Source: Thermoplasmatales archaeon SW_10_69_26 (GTDB taxonomy: Archaea > Thermoplasmatota > SW-10-69-26). From it: DNA of 41,538 nucleotides. Under the pieces are notes generated by a model. It worked only from the letters and a program-made list of their open reading frames with translations. It ran no database searches and was not told the origin of the DNA. Below, one piece after another: positions 33,357-41,438 of the stretch. Position 1 is the first letter of the stretch. Each line of letters opens with the position of its first letter. The stretch is taken from NCBI GenBank assembly GCA_003009755.1, contig PXUB01000020.1, positions 1 to 41,538 of the forward strand, written 5' to 3'. A program made the translations under genes and the position numbers.

Positions 33357-33647
33357 GTGAGCGAGGCGGCGCTCGAGTCCCCTGGTCTGACGCCGAGCCC
33401 TCCGGAGGGGCTGCCCCCTTCGTCACAGGAGGTCTTCGAGCTGCTGGCGCTGGAAGGCCCCATGACGCACCGGGAGCTCGTCGAGCACACCGAGATGCCC
33501 GCCCGCACGGTCCGGTACGCCGTGCGGCGCCTGAAGGAGGCCGACTGTCTGGGGGAGCGCGTCAACCTCAAGGACTGCCGCCAGCGGTTCTTCTTCGTGA
33601 AACGCGAGGCGTCGGCCGAGGGCGGCTCGGCGCGGGCCGCGATCTGA
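33357..33647 (+). CDS. Winged helix-turn-helix transcriptional regulator
   Basis: 96 residues. SSQEVFELLALEGPMTHREL, then VEHTEMPARTVRYAVRRLKE is a helix-turn-helix with recognition helix, and CRQRFFFV forms the wing; MarR/TrmB-like small archaeal regulators look like this. GTG 33357 is chosen because ACTTATG (33325-33331) lies about 29 bases upstream, giving a leaderless mRNA; a longer reading would start upstream of that promoter. It converges on the SufS-like gene (3 bases apart). Target unknown. Confidence 0.82.
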   Translation: MSEAALESPGLTPSPPEGLPPSSQEVFELLALEGPMTHRELVEHTEMPARTVRYAVRRLKEADCLGERVNLKDCRQRFFFVKREASAEGGSARAAI

Positions 33648-33650
33648 GCC

Positions 33651-34859
33651 TCAGCCGGCGACGGCGGTGCGGATCTCCGCGAGCGTGTCGAGGATCGTCT
33701 CGACCTCGTGCATCGTGTTGTAGGCGTACAGCGAGGCCCGGCACGAGCCGCCGAGGCCGCGAGCGTTGAACCAGCTGTCGAGGCAGTGCAGGCCGGCGCG
33801 CACGCAGACGTCGGCCTCGTCCTCGAGCACGACGGCCAAATCGTGGATGTCCAACCCGTCCATCGCGAAGGACACGATGCCGTTGCCCTTGGCCTCCGGC
33901 GCGCCGTACACATCGCAGCCCAGCGCCTCGATGCCCTCCTGCAGACGCCGGGACAGCTTCTCCTCGTGGTCGCTGACCGCGGCCCGGTCCATCTCCTCGA
34001 GGTAGGTCAGCGCGGCGTGGGTGGCTTGGATGCCGGCGAAGTCCTGCAGCCCGGCCTCGAAGCGGCCCGGTGCATCCAGCAGCTCGTGGTCGGTCAACGT
34101 CGTCGATTCGATCGTGGCGCCGCCGGCGACGAGCGGGTCCATCTCGTCGAGGATCTCGGCCCGGCCCCACAGGACGCCGACGCCGGTGGGCCCCATCGCC
34201 TTGTGGACGCTGAACGCGAACAGATCGACGCCCAGCTCGGCGACGTCGACGGGGACGTGGGGGGCCGACTGGGCGCCGTCGGCGAGCACGAGCGCGTCGT
34301 GGTCGTGGGCGATCTCGGCGACGGCCTGCATCGGGGTGATGTAGCCGTCGAGGTTGCTCATGTGCACGAGGCTGACCAGGGAGACGTCGCCCTCCTCCAT
34401 GCGGGCCTTGTACGCCTCGAGGTCGAAGGCCCCCTGCTCGGTCGAGCCCACGGCCTCGTGGTGGACGCCCCCCTCGGCCAGTCGTTGGGCCGGGACCAGC
34501 CCGCTGTTGTGCTCGCGGTCGCTGGTGAGCACCGTGGAACCGGTGGGCAGGTCCAGGCCCTTCGCGGCGAGGTTCATCGCCTCCGTCGTGTTCCGGGTGA
34601 ACACGCACTCGTCGGCGCTGTCGGCGCCGAGGAAGGAGGCCACGGTCGCTCGCGAGCGCTGCACCGCCTCGTCGACCTCGCCGGCCAGGCGGTAGGTCGA
34701 GCGGCCGGCGCACACCGGCGTCTGCTCGTAGTAGCGGTTCAGCTCCTCGATCACCGGGTCGGGCTTGAGCGTCATGCAGGCGTTGTCGACGTAGATCGGC
34801 GGCTCGTCGTCCTGCAGCAGCGGGATGTCCTCGCGGACGTCGTGGGGATCGAAGCTCAC
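33651..34859 (-). CDS. SufS/CsdA-type cysteine desulfurase-like aminotransferase class V
   Basis: 402 residues. PLP-dependent class V fold: IYVDNACMTLKPDPVIEE, TRNTTEAMN, SDREHNSG, VLADGAQSAPH and the PLP-binding Lys in FSVHKAMGPTGVGVLWG. A Cys sits in VRAGLHCLDSWF at the place of the SufS persulfide-forming Cys, supporting sulfur transfer from cysteine for Fe-S or other sulfur compounds. The start is GTG 34857-34859 with GGAGG 8 bases upstream. No sufBCD neighbours are visible. A selenocysteine lyase or kynureninase-like activity is less likely. Confidence 0.87.
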   Translation of the reverse strand: MSFDPHDVREDIPLLQDDEPPIYVDNACMTLKPDPVIEELNRYYEQTPVCAGRSTYRLAGEVDEAVQRSRATVASFLGADSADECVFTRNTTEAMNLAAKGLDLPTGSTVLTSDREHNSGLVPAQRLAEGGVHHEAVGSTEQGAFDLEAYKARMEEGDVSLVSLVHMSNLDGYITPMQAVAEIAHDHDALVLADGAQSAPHVPVDVAELGVDLFAFSVHKAMGPTGVGVLWGRAEILDEMDPLVAGGATIESTTLTDHELLDAPGRFEAGLQDFAGIQATHAALTYLEEMDRAAVSDHEEKLSRRLQEGIEALGCDVYGAPEAKGNGIVSFAMDGLDIHDLAVVLEDEADVCVRAGLHCLDSWFNARGLGGSCRASLYAYNTMHEVETILDTLAEIRTAVAG

Positions 34860-34937
34860 CGTGGGTCCCTCCAGGCCCCAAGGGGCCAGAGCACACGCCG
34901 GTTAGCGCCGCGGGGCCTTCAACCTGCTGGCGGGGCC

Positions 34938-35225
34938 TCAGCTCTCGGCCAGCGCAGCGAGGATGGCGCGGGCCGCCTCCTCGGCCTCGCCCTGGTCGTC
35001 GGTCTTGGCCAGCAGGCGGCCGGATTCGAACACGGAGACCTCGCAGGGGCCGGGATCGACGACGAGCAGCACGCCCGCGTCGGTCACGATCTCCACGCCG
35101 GCGTCCGCCAGCCGCTGGCTCTCGGTGGAGAGATCGAGCTCGCGGGCGTCCTCCGGGGTGACCTCGTAGCCGCCCTTGCCCGAGCACAGTTCGACCGTGT
35201 GACCGGCCAGCGGGTCGGGGCCCAT
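34938..35225 (-). CDS. Small conserved-looking protein upstream of the SufS-like gene
   Basis: 95 residues. CSGKGGYEVTPEDARELDLS, then VEIVTDAGVLLVVDPGPCEV and SVFESGRLLAKTDDQGEAEE with a closing helix. The 'VFESGRLL.K..D..EAEEAARAIL' ending resembles short beta-beta-alpha segments in ThiF/HesA C-termini and TBP-like folds, but I assign no function. 78 bp separate it from the SufS-like gene on the same strand, so co-transcription is possible. The start is ATG 35223-35225. Confidence 0.65.
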   Translation of the reverse strand: MGPDPLAGHTVELCSGKGGYEVTPEDARELDLSTESQRLADAGVEIVTDAGVLLVVDPGPCEVSVFESGRLLAKTDDQGEAEEAARAILAALAES

Positions 35226-35673
35226 CGAAGTCGTCTGAGGAGGCCATGGGCCTTCAAGCTACGGGGAGGCCTCGACCCGCGGAGCGCGGGCTACTCCTCG
35301 AGCTCTCTCACTCGCGCCGGACGAAAGCGCGGATCCCTCGGCCTGCGATAACAGCGATCGTCTGGGGGGCTACGACGGACACTGCTGCCCCCCTTTTTGA
35401 TGAAAATTTCCTGGCCAACCGCTTGACGCGGATACCACGGAACCCGGAAATTTATCGAAGGAACGGGTTGCCCGGCGAGCGGGCCCCGACACGGGAGCGC
35501 TGGGGCTCGTAACCGGGGCTGTCGGCAGCGGCGGGCTCGCGCACGGCCTCGTCGAGATCGTTCACGCCGGGCATGGGTGGACTCCCCGTCCTCCCCCACC
35601 CCCTCAAGAACGGATATGGTACAGCCGTTCACCAGGAGTGGCGAACAGGCCACCTCAACGCTGAAGTACGCCC
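35226..35673. other. 448-bp intergenic region with an AT-rich island and a structured segment
   Basis: An unusually AT-rich stretch (about 35390-35460, with ttttttgatgaaaattt and aaatttatcg) is followed by a GC-rich segment whose ends pair perfectly over 9 bases (35469-35477 with 35565-35573). An inner stem (35486-35491 with 35520-35525) lies between them. AATTTATC (35449-35456) could be a plus-strand promoter about 25 bases ahead of the folded part. It is not a recognisable tRNA. The region ends with TCAACGCTGAAGTAC (35655-35669), the probable promoter of the following gene. Confidence 0.4.
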
Positions 35674-38082
35674 GTGGGTCTCCCTGGCGCGGGTGGCACA
35701 CTGAGGCGAGCCGTCACCGTCCTCCTGGCGCTCACGCTCGTGACCGTCCCGCAGGCGCTTGCCGGCACGTCCGGCGGCCAGGACGGTCCCGCCATCGACT
35801 GGTCCCCCGGGCCGGTCGTCCTCGCGAACGACGAGATCCGGTTCACGACCTCCGCCGACGCCGACGAGCTCGTGTGGCGGTTCCCGGACGGATCGCAGGC
35901 GACCGGGGCGAGCACGACGCACGCCTTCGACGAGCCGGGCGAGGCGACGGTCGAGCTCACGGCCGTGCGCGATGGCGAGCGGTCCACCACGAGGGCGACG
36001 GTGCCCGTGCAGGGCTCCTACCGCCAGGATCAGATCGTCAAGGAACAGGTCTTCGTCGAGACCTCGGGCCGGATGGACCTCGAGGCCGAGCACGCGGGCG
36101 AACAGCACGCGTCGACGAGCGACGCGGCCCCCGAGGACACCCCATTGGCGAACGACGACATCCTGATCGACGCCACGATCTACCACCCCGACCCGGACGT
36201 GGCCGAGGGCCCGTTCCCGGCGATGATGGCCACGCACGGCTGGGGTGGCCACAAGTCCCAGTACGAGGGCTACGGCGGCTCGTTCGCCGAGGAGGGCGTG
36301 GGCGCCTACGCGCAGGAGGGCTACGTCGGCGTCGTGTACAACACGCGCGGCACCGCGAACTCGACCGGCTACCAGCGGGCCTACGACCCCCAGCAGGAGA
36401 TGCAGGACGCCCGCGATGTCCTGACGTGGCTGGCCGACAACGACGCCCACGACGGCGACGTGTACTCCGGCCACGGGATGCGGTCGAACACGACCGTGGA
36501 CTTCGAGGTCGAGCTGGACGGTCCCGGCGACCCGCACGCGGGCATGTTCGGCCAGTCCAACGGCGGCATCACGACGCTGCTGCTCGCCGGCCAGGACGAC
36601 CGCCTGGACGCGGCCGCGCCCGGCGGTGTCTACCACAACCTCACGTTCTCGATGCTGCCCAACGGCGTGCCGAAGTCGGTGCTGATCGCCGGCATCGCCG
36701 CCGGCGCCGCTGCGAACGTCGGGGTCGAGCAGCTCCAGCGCGGCCACACCGAGGCGTTCGCGACGAACCCGGGTCTGTGGGGCACCGTCGACACCGAGAT
36801 CCCCAGTTGGATGGTGCAGGGCTTCACGGGCGCCGAGACCGACGTCCGCCAGGACTTCCGCGACCGGTCACCGATGACGTACAACGACGCCATCGACGTC
36901 CCCACGTTCCTCTCCCACGGCTGGATGGACCAGTTCTTCGAGCCGCCGAACCCGCTGCACAACTACCAGCAGATCGCCGAGAACCCCTACTTCTCGCAGT
37001 TGGAGGAGCCCGAGCGCGAGCGGCAGCTCAAGCTCGTGATGCAGCCGATGGGGCACGACTTCTACGAGCACAAGGTCCAGGACATGCGCGTGCCGTGGTT
37101 CGACCACTTCCTCAAGGGCCACGACCTCGACGACACCTACCACGGCGTCGTCGACCGCTACAACGGCGACAACCCCGAGGACGTGATCGACGAGCCCGCG
37201 GCCACGTACAGCCACGTCGTCGACCAGCCGCCGATCCTCTTCCACGAGGACCACCCCGACGACGAGCGCTGCGTCTCGATGGGCGTCCCCCAGGGCTGCA
37301 GCCACCCCGGCACCGAGTACGCCTGGTACGAGGAGGCCAGCCTCGAGGGCTGGATCGCCGACAGCCCCGACCACTGGCAGGACCCCTACACGGGCTTCCA
37401 CTACCGCGCCTACGACGACGCGATCTGGACACAGGACAGCCCCGAGCGGTTCCACCTGCGCGCCGACAACGGCCTCTCGCGGGAGGCCCCCAGCCAGTCG
37501 CTGCTCGCGCAACCCGACCGCGGCGACGTGATCGCCAACGTGCCCGGGCCCGGCTGGACGACGTGGAACCCGGCCAGCGACTTCCAGGGCACGCCCTGGG
37601 AGCAGCTCGACCACGCCCCCGCCGCCACCGTCAGCTACGAGAGCCCACCGCTGGCGGAGGATCTGACCGCGATCGGGCACGGCGAGGCCAACCTCGACGT
37701 CGTCGTCAGCGCCAACGGGCCGCTGGACTCCGGCACGGGCGACGTCCACTTCGTGGTGAAGGTCTGGGACGAGACCCCCGAGGGCGAGCGCGAGCTCGTG
37801 ACGCGCGGCTACCAGGCGATCGGGCTGGAAGACCGGATCGAGGATCCCAGCGCCGAGATCGCGCGCGAGGTCACGGTGCCGCTGTACTCGATGGATCGCG
37901 TGATCCCGGAGAACCACCGCCTCGTCGTCCAGGTCACGCACTCCGACATGACCTACGTCGCCCCCTCGCTCGTGCCGCACACGACGCTGATCCAGCACAC
38001 GCCCGAGAACCCCTCCTGGGTGGACCTGCCCACGCGGACCGACGCCGAGCTGGCGGAGGCCGCCTCGCCCGTCGCCGGGTGA
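35674..38082 (+). CDS. Secreted CocE/NonD-type hydrolase with N-terminal PKD-like domain
   Basis: 802 residues from GTG 35674. A CTG at 35701 would give a tidier signal peptide (RRAVTVLLALTLVTVPQALA) and better promoter spacing. A PKD-like beta domain (about 45-115; LVWRFPDGSQATGASTTHAF) precedes the alpha/beta-hydrolase core: MMATHGWGGHKSQYEGYGG, nucleophile elbow FGQSNGGI (about 294), Asp in SHGWMDQFF (about 415) and His in PMGHDFY (about 459). A CocE/PepX_C beta domain ends the protein. It is larger than the hydrolase at 29770-31524 and has no lipobox, so it is probably released. Substrate unknown: peptides or esters. Confidence 0.88.
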   Translation: MGLPGAGGTLRRAVTVLLALTLVTVPQALAGTSGGQDGPAIDWSPGPVVLANDEIRFTTSADADELVWRFPDGSQATGASTTHAFDEPGEATVELTAVRDGERSTTRATVPVQGSYRQDQIVKEQVFVETSGRMDLEAEHAGEQHASTSDAAPEDTPLANDDILIDATIYHPDPDVAEGPFPAMMATHGWGGHKSQYEGYGGSFAEEGVGAYAQEGYVGVVYNTRGTANSTGYQRAYDPQQEMQDARDVLTWLADNDAHDGDVYSGHGMRSNTTVDFEVELDGPGDPHAGMFGQSNGGITTLLLAGQDDRLDAAAPGGVYHNLTFSMLPNGVPKSVLIAGIAAGAAANVGVEQLQRGHTEAFATNPGLWGTVDTEIPSWMVQGFTGAETDVRQDFRDRSPMTYNDAIDVPTFLSHGWMDQFFEPPNPLHNYQQIAENPYFSQLEEPERERQLKLVMQPMGHDFYEHKVQDMRVPWFDHFLKGHDLDDTYHGVVDRYNGDNPEDVIDEPAATYSHVVDQPPILFHEDHPDDERCVSMGVPQGCSHPGTEYAWYEEASLEGWIADSPDHWQDPYTGFHYRAYDDAIWTQDSPERFHLRADNGLSREAPSQSLLAQPDRGDVIANVPGPGWTTWNPASDFQGTPWEQLDHAPAATVSYESPPLAEDLTAIGHGEANLDVVVSANGPLDSGTGDVHFVVKVWDETPEGERELVTRGYQAIGLEDRIEDPSAEIAREVTVPLYSMDRVIPENHRLVVQVTHSDMTYVAPSLVPHTTLIQHTPENPSWVDLPTRTDAELAEAASPVAG

Positions 38083-38121
38083 CCCCAAGCCTCAGGCGCG
38101 TGGGTGGCCTACCCCGATGCG

Positions 38122-39258
38122 ATGCGCCGCCCGCTCGCGTTCCTGCTTCTCCTCGTCGTCGTGGCCGGCTGCACCCAGGCTCCGCCGCCGACCGACGGGG
38201 ATCTGCCTCGCGTGGACGAGGCCGACCCGGACGAGATCGCCATCCTCGCTGGGGACCGCGACACGATCTGGGAGCTGGCCTTCGCGCCGGACGGGCGGGT
38301 GTTCTTCACCGAGCGCGGCGGCACGATCGGCGTGATCGCGAACGGCGAGGCGGAGACCTGGCGCGAGATGCCCCAGACCGTCGAGCGCGGCGAGTCGGGC
38401 CTGATGGGGCTGGCCTTGCATCCCGACTTCGAGGACGAGCCGTGGCTGTACGTCTGCCAGACGTACCGAGACGGAGACGACGCCTTGCGCAACCGCGTCG
38501 CCCGCGTCCCGGCCGACGACCGCGAGGCCGTCCCCGAGCCCGTCGTGCGCGGCATCGACGCCAGCCAGATCCACGACGGCTGCCGGCTCGGGTTCGGGCC
38601 CGAGGGGCTGTTGTACGTCACGATGGGCGACGCCGCCGACGCCTCGCGCGCCCAGGACGAGGGCAGCCGCAACGGCAAGGTGCTGGCCTACACCGCCGAG
38701 GGCGAGCCAGCCGGCGCCGGCGAGGAGGGCTGGCATCCGGCCGTGTTCACGATGGGCCACCGGAACCCGCAGGGCCTGGTCTTCCACCCCGACACGGGCA
38801 CGCCCTACGCGAGCGAGCACGGGCCCGAGAACCACGACGAGGTCAACCGGCTCCGCGAGGGCGCCAACCACGGCTGGCCCGAGGTCCGCGGCATGGACGA
38901 GGGCGGGGGCGCCTACGAGCCGGCGGTCTGGACCACGGGGCCCGACGCCGACGAGAACGTCGCCCCGGCCGGGGCCGCCTTCGTCGACCAGCCCAACAGC
39001 TCGCTGCACGGGGCCCTGCTCGTGGCGACGTTGAAACAGGCCCAGCTGCAGGTCCTCGAGATCGACGAGGCGGACGGCGAGGCCGAGGTGGTCGACGAGC
39101 ACGTGCTCTTCGACGAGCGCTTCGGTCGGCTGCGCGCCGCCGTCTGGGAAGACGATGCGCTGTACGTGTCGACGAGCAACCACGACGGGCGCGGCACGCC
39201 TGGGCCGACCGACGATCGGATCTTGCGCATCCCGTTGCCCGCGATCGAGGACGGGTAG
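38122..39258 (+). CDS. PQQ-type sugar (glucose/sorbosone) dehydrogenase-like lipoprotein
   Basis: 378 residues. PLAFLLLLVVVAGCTQ has a lipobox Cys at residue 17. The six-bladed GSDH propeller follows: LAFAPDGRVFFTERGGTIGV, GLMGLALHPDFEDEPWLYV, GCRLGFGPEGLLYVTMGDAA, GHRNPQGLVFHPDTG, ASEHGPENHDEVNRL and NHGWPEV. These match Asd/Yli-type aldose or sorbosone dehydrogenases that use PQQ outside the cell. ATG 38122 is preferred over GTG 38104. It starts 39 bp after the hydrolase, so the two may be one transcript for extracellular degradation. Its stop codon lies in the target repeat of MITE-like copy 3. Confidence 0.9.
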   Translation: MRRPLAFLLLLVVVAGCTQAPPPTDGDLPRVDEADPDEIAILAGDRDTIWELAFAPDGRVFFTERGGTIGVIANGEAETWREMPQTVERGESGLMGLALHPDFEDEPWLYVCQTYRDGDDALRNRVARVPADDREAVPEPVVRGIDASQIHDGCRLGFGPEGLLYVTMGDAADASRAQDEGSRNGKVLAYTAEGEPAGAGEEGWHPAVFTMGHRNPQGLVFHPDTGTPYASEHGPENHDEVNRLREGANHGWPEVRGMDEGGGAYEPAVWTTGPDADENVAPAGAAFVDQPNSSLHGALLVATLKQAQLQVLEIDEADGEAEVVDEHVLFDERFGRLRAAVWEDDALYVSTSNHDGRGTPGPTDDRILRIPLPAIEDG

Positions 39259-39260
39259 CC

Positions 39261-39428
39261 CGGGCTGTCTGGTTAAGCAGGGGCCGCGAGGGACACGAAG
39301 GATCGCCAAGGCCACGAAGGGCCTGTGACTCGCCGCCGGGCGGCTCTGTCACGGCAGCTGCTCCCCTTTGCACCCTGGCGTCCCCTCGCGTCCTTGGTGG
39401 TCCCCCCGTTTCTTATCCCTGCAGCGCG
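39261..39428 (+). mobile_element. Palindromic MITE-like element, copy 3
   Basis: 168 bp, starting CGGGCTGTCTGGTTAAG and ending TATCCCTGCAGCGCG. Flanking repeats GGGTAGCC are at 39253-39260 and 39429-39436. The left repeat includes the TAG stop of the sugar dehydrogenase gene, so insertion took place at the stop codon and the duplication preserved it. The right end is 47 bp from the thioesterase start. Confidence 0.85.
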
Positions 39429-39475
39429 GGGTAGCCGGCAGGCAAGCCTTTCCGGGCGACCGGGCTAGGCCATCC

Positions 39476-39901
39476 ATGTTCACGAAGACCCAGAAGGTCT
39501 ACTTCGGCCACATCGACAAGGCCGGCATCGTCTACCACCCCCACTTCATCGACTACTTCAACCAGGCCTACGAGGACTTCCTCGAGGAGCTGGGCTTCGA
39601 CGAGAAGAACTTCCGGTCCGACCACGGGGTGCGGGTGCCGGTCGTGAACGTCGACGTGGACTTCGAGGAGCCGATGGGCAGCGGCGACCGGCTCGAGATC
39701 CACGTGACCGTCCGCAAGCTGGGTCGCTCCTCGATGGTGTTCCACTTCGACACGACCGACGCCCGCGAGGACCACACCGTCGTCGAGGGCGAGGTGACGC
39801 GGGTCACGGTCGACGACAGCTTCCAGCCGACCCCGATCCCCGAGGCGATCCGGCAGGCGCTGGAGCCCCACCTCGAGGACGACGACGAGACTGCCGCCTA
39901 G
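39476..39901 (+). CDS. Hotdog-fold acyl-CoA thioesterase (YbgC/4HBT family)
   Basis: 141 residues. The motif KVYFGHIDKAGIVYHPHFID followed by YFNQAYEDFLEELG is the 4-hydroxybenzoyl-CoA thioesterase signature; the Asp of HIDKAG is the catalytic residue. VDVDFEEPMGSGDRLEI and a short acidic tail complete the fold. It hydrolyses acyl- or aryl-CoA esters; the substrate is not predictable. ATG 39476 follows MITE-like copy 3, so part of its promoter may come from the element. Confidence 0.93.
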   Translation: MFTKTQKVYFGHIDKAGIVYHPHFIDYFNQAYEDFLEELGFDEKNFRSDHGVRVPVVNVDVDFEEPMGSGDRLEIHVTVRKLGRSSMVFHFDTTDAREDHTVVEGEVTRVTVDDSFQPTPIPEAIRQALEPHLEDDDETAA

Positions 39902-39952
39902 GTCGTCGCGGGGTTGAAGGCCTGCCGCGAGCCTGCCGAACCACCCCCGAGC

Positions 39953-40870
39953 ATGCCAGAGGCCACCTCGCGCCGCGAGGACCGAGCCCCGTCGGGCGAG
40001 GGATCGTCCCGGGAGCCCGGGACCGAGCGCAGCCCGATCCTCGTCCCGCTTCTCACCTACGTCACGCTCCGGTTCTACCTCTACTACTGGGTGTGGACGG
40101 CGAGCGAGGAGGTCGAGCGCTTCGACCCGTACACGCGGTCCCCGCACGCGCCGGCCCGCTGGGGCGTACCCTTGGCGATCGCTGGCCTCGCGGTCGTCGG
40201 CACCAGCCTCGCCGTGGTGGTGCTGAGCGACGTGCTCGTGCCGGTCGAGCAGATCCTGCAGGGCCAGCTCGGGCTCTCGCTGGCGCTCGTGGGGATGGCG
40301 ATCTTCCTCGGTGGGGTCGCCTACCTGGCGGGATCGGTCCTGCTGTGGGTGGCCTACTGGCGGATCTGGCGGAGCCTGGAGACGCACGAGCGCAACCTCG
40401 GGTACGAGCCGGTCACGCCCGGCGCGATGCTGGCCGTGTGGGTCGGTGCGATGTTCGTCGTGGGCCTGATCCCGTTGGTCGGGTGGGCCATCCAGCTGGC
40501 AGCTCGCTCCTACGTCCTCTACCGCACGCAACGCGGCCTCAACCGTGTGTGGACCGGCGCCGGGGGCGGTTACGAGGCTACGCCGCCCACGACGCCTTTG
40601 ACGCCGATGACGCCGATCGAGCCGGGCTCGGATCCGCGCACGCCGACGCCGCGCTCGCCCGATCGGCCGCCGCTGCGAGCCGGCGAGACCGGCGTGGCCC
40701 CGCCCTCGGCCGTGGGCACCGACGACGGCCACGGCAGACCGCGCGAGGACCGGGTGCCGTTCACGTGCCAGGCGTGCGGCAACCACGAACGGATCCCGGC
40801 GCGTCGGCCGCTAAGGGTGAACTGTCCCAGCTGCGGGGAGAGCGAGGTGCTGCGGGAGACGGAGGGATAG
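39953..40870 (+). CDS. Multi-pass membrane protein with C-terminal zinc ribbon (DUF4234-like)
   Basis: 305 residues. A first helix with TYVTLRFYLYYWVWTASEEV resembles the 'YYW.W....EE' start of DUF4234-type proteins; about four more helices follow (70-95, 105-140, 160-190). A Pro/Thr-rich linker (PTTPLTPMTPIEPG) leads to a zinc ribbon (TCQACGNHERIPARR...CPSCGE). ATG 39953 is preferred; TTG at 39914 would add 13 residues. Function unknown; the soluble zinc ribbon may bind a cytoplasmic partner. Confidence 0.75.
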   Translation: MPEATSRREDRAPSGEGSSREPGTERSPILVPLLTYVTLRFYLYYWVWTASEEVERFDPYTRSPHAPARWGVPLAIAGLAVVGTSLAVVVLSDVLVPVEQILQGQLGLSLALVGMAIFLGGVAYLAGSVLLWVAYWRIWRSLETHERNLGYEPVTPGAMLAVWVGAMFVVGLIPLVGWAIQLAARSYVLYRTQRGLNRVWTGAGGGYEATPPTTPLTPMTPIEPGSDPRTPTPRSPDRPPLRAGETGVAPPSAVGTDDGHGRPREDRVPFTCQACGNHERIPARRPLRVNCPSCGESEVLRETEG

Positions 40871-40878
40871 GGGACGAT

Positions 40879-40908
40879 CAAGGCACGAGGGAACGCGAAG
40901 GAACCACG
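40879..40908 (+). repeat. Short cgaagg-type repeat resembling one arm of the palindromic element
   Basis: caaggcacgagggaacgcga followed by aggaaccacgaagg uses the same short motifs as the left arm of the three MITE-like copies. It lacks terminal repeats, a second arm and flanking duplications. It is either a remnant or an independent simple repeat. Confidence 0.4.
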
Positions 40909-41043
40909 AAGGCCCCAGAGACGGCGGACGGGAACAAGCGGGGGTCCCGATGGGACGGGGAGTTCCCTCATCGCTCCCGGATAGGAGCGAAGGATGCCTC
41001 GTCCGCCGGCTCGTCCACGACGGATGCCGAGAGCCCGGGCCCG

Positions 41044-41421
41044 CTGCCCGAGGCGGTCGAGGAGACGGCGAGCGACTGCCTCGAGGCCGCCTTCCGGGTT
41101 CAAAGCGACCTGGGATCTGGACTTCTGGAGAAGGTGTACCGGGACGCGCTAGCCGTCGAGCTCCGGCATCGCGGCCTCGACGTGGGGACCGAGGTGACCG
41201 TTCCGGTCTCGTATCGCGACCAAGCTCTCGGCGTCGGCCTTCGCCTCGACATTCTGGTCGCGGACTGCGTGGTCATCGAAGTGGAAAGCGTGGATGCTTT
41301 CGCGTCCGCTCACACGGCTCAGACCCTCACGTATCTGGAGGCCACGGGGAAGCGTCTTGGCTTTCTGCTGGGTGCTGAACGCGGCCTTTCAATCGGGCTT
41401 CGTGCGGCCAACGGGCCGTGA
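41044..41421 (+). CDS. GxxExxY family protein, start codon unusual
   Basis: About 125 residues. SGLLEKVYRDALAVELRHRG contains the family hallmark GLLEKVY, and LRLDILVADCVVIEVESVDA followed by HTAQTLTYLEATGKRLGFLL is the nuclease-like core ('D..V....viE.K' pattern) seen in this family. There is no ATG, GTG or TTG in frame between 40871 and 41044. The CTG at 41044 fits the usual N-terminal length; otherwise the 5' end is frameshifted or lost. The core is PD-(D/E)xK-like by appearance, but the Lys position is Ser here (EVES). Function of the family is unknown. Confidence 0.75.
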   Translation: MPEAVEETASDCLEAAFRVQSDLGSGLLEKVYRDALAVELRHRGLDVGTEVTVPVSYRDQALGVGLRLDILVADCVVIEVESVDAFASAHTAQTLTYLEATGKRLGFLLGAERGLSIGLRAANGP

Positions 41422-41438
41422 CCCGTCCATCTACCCCA

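Noticed and set aside
35469-35573. A tRNA, suggested by the perfect 9-bp closing stem and a gggctcgtaacc stretch
   Set aside because: No T-loop GTTCxAxxC, no D-loop pattern and the length does not fit; kept only as a general structured-RNA candidate.
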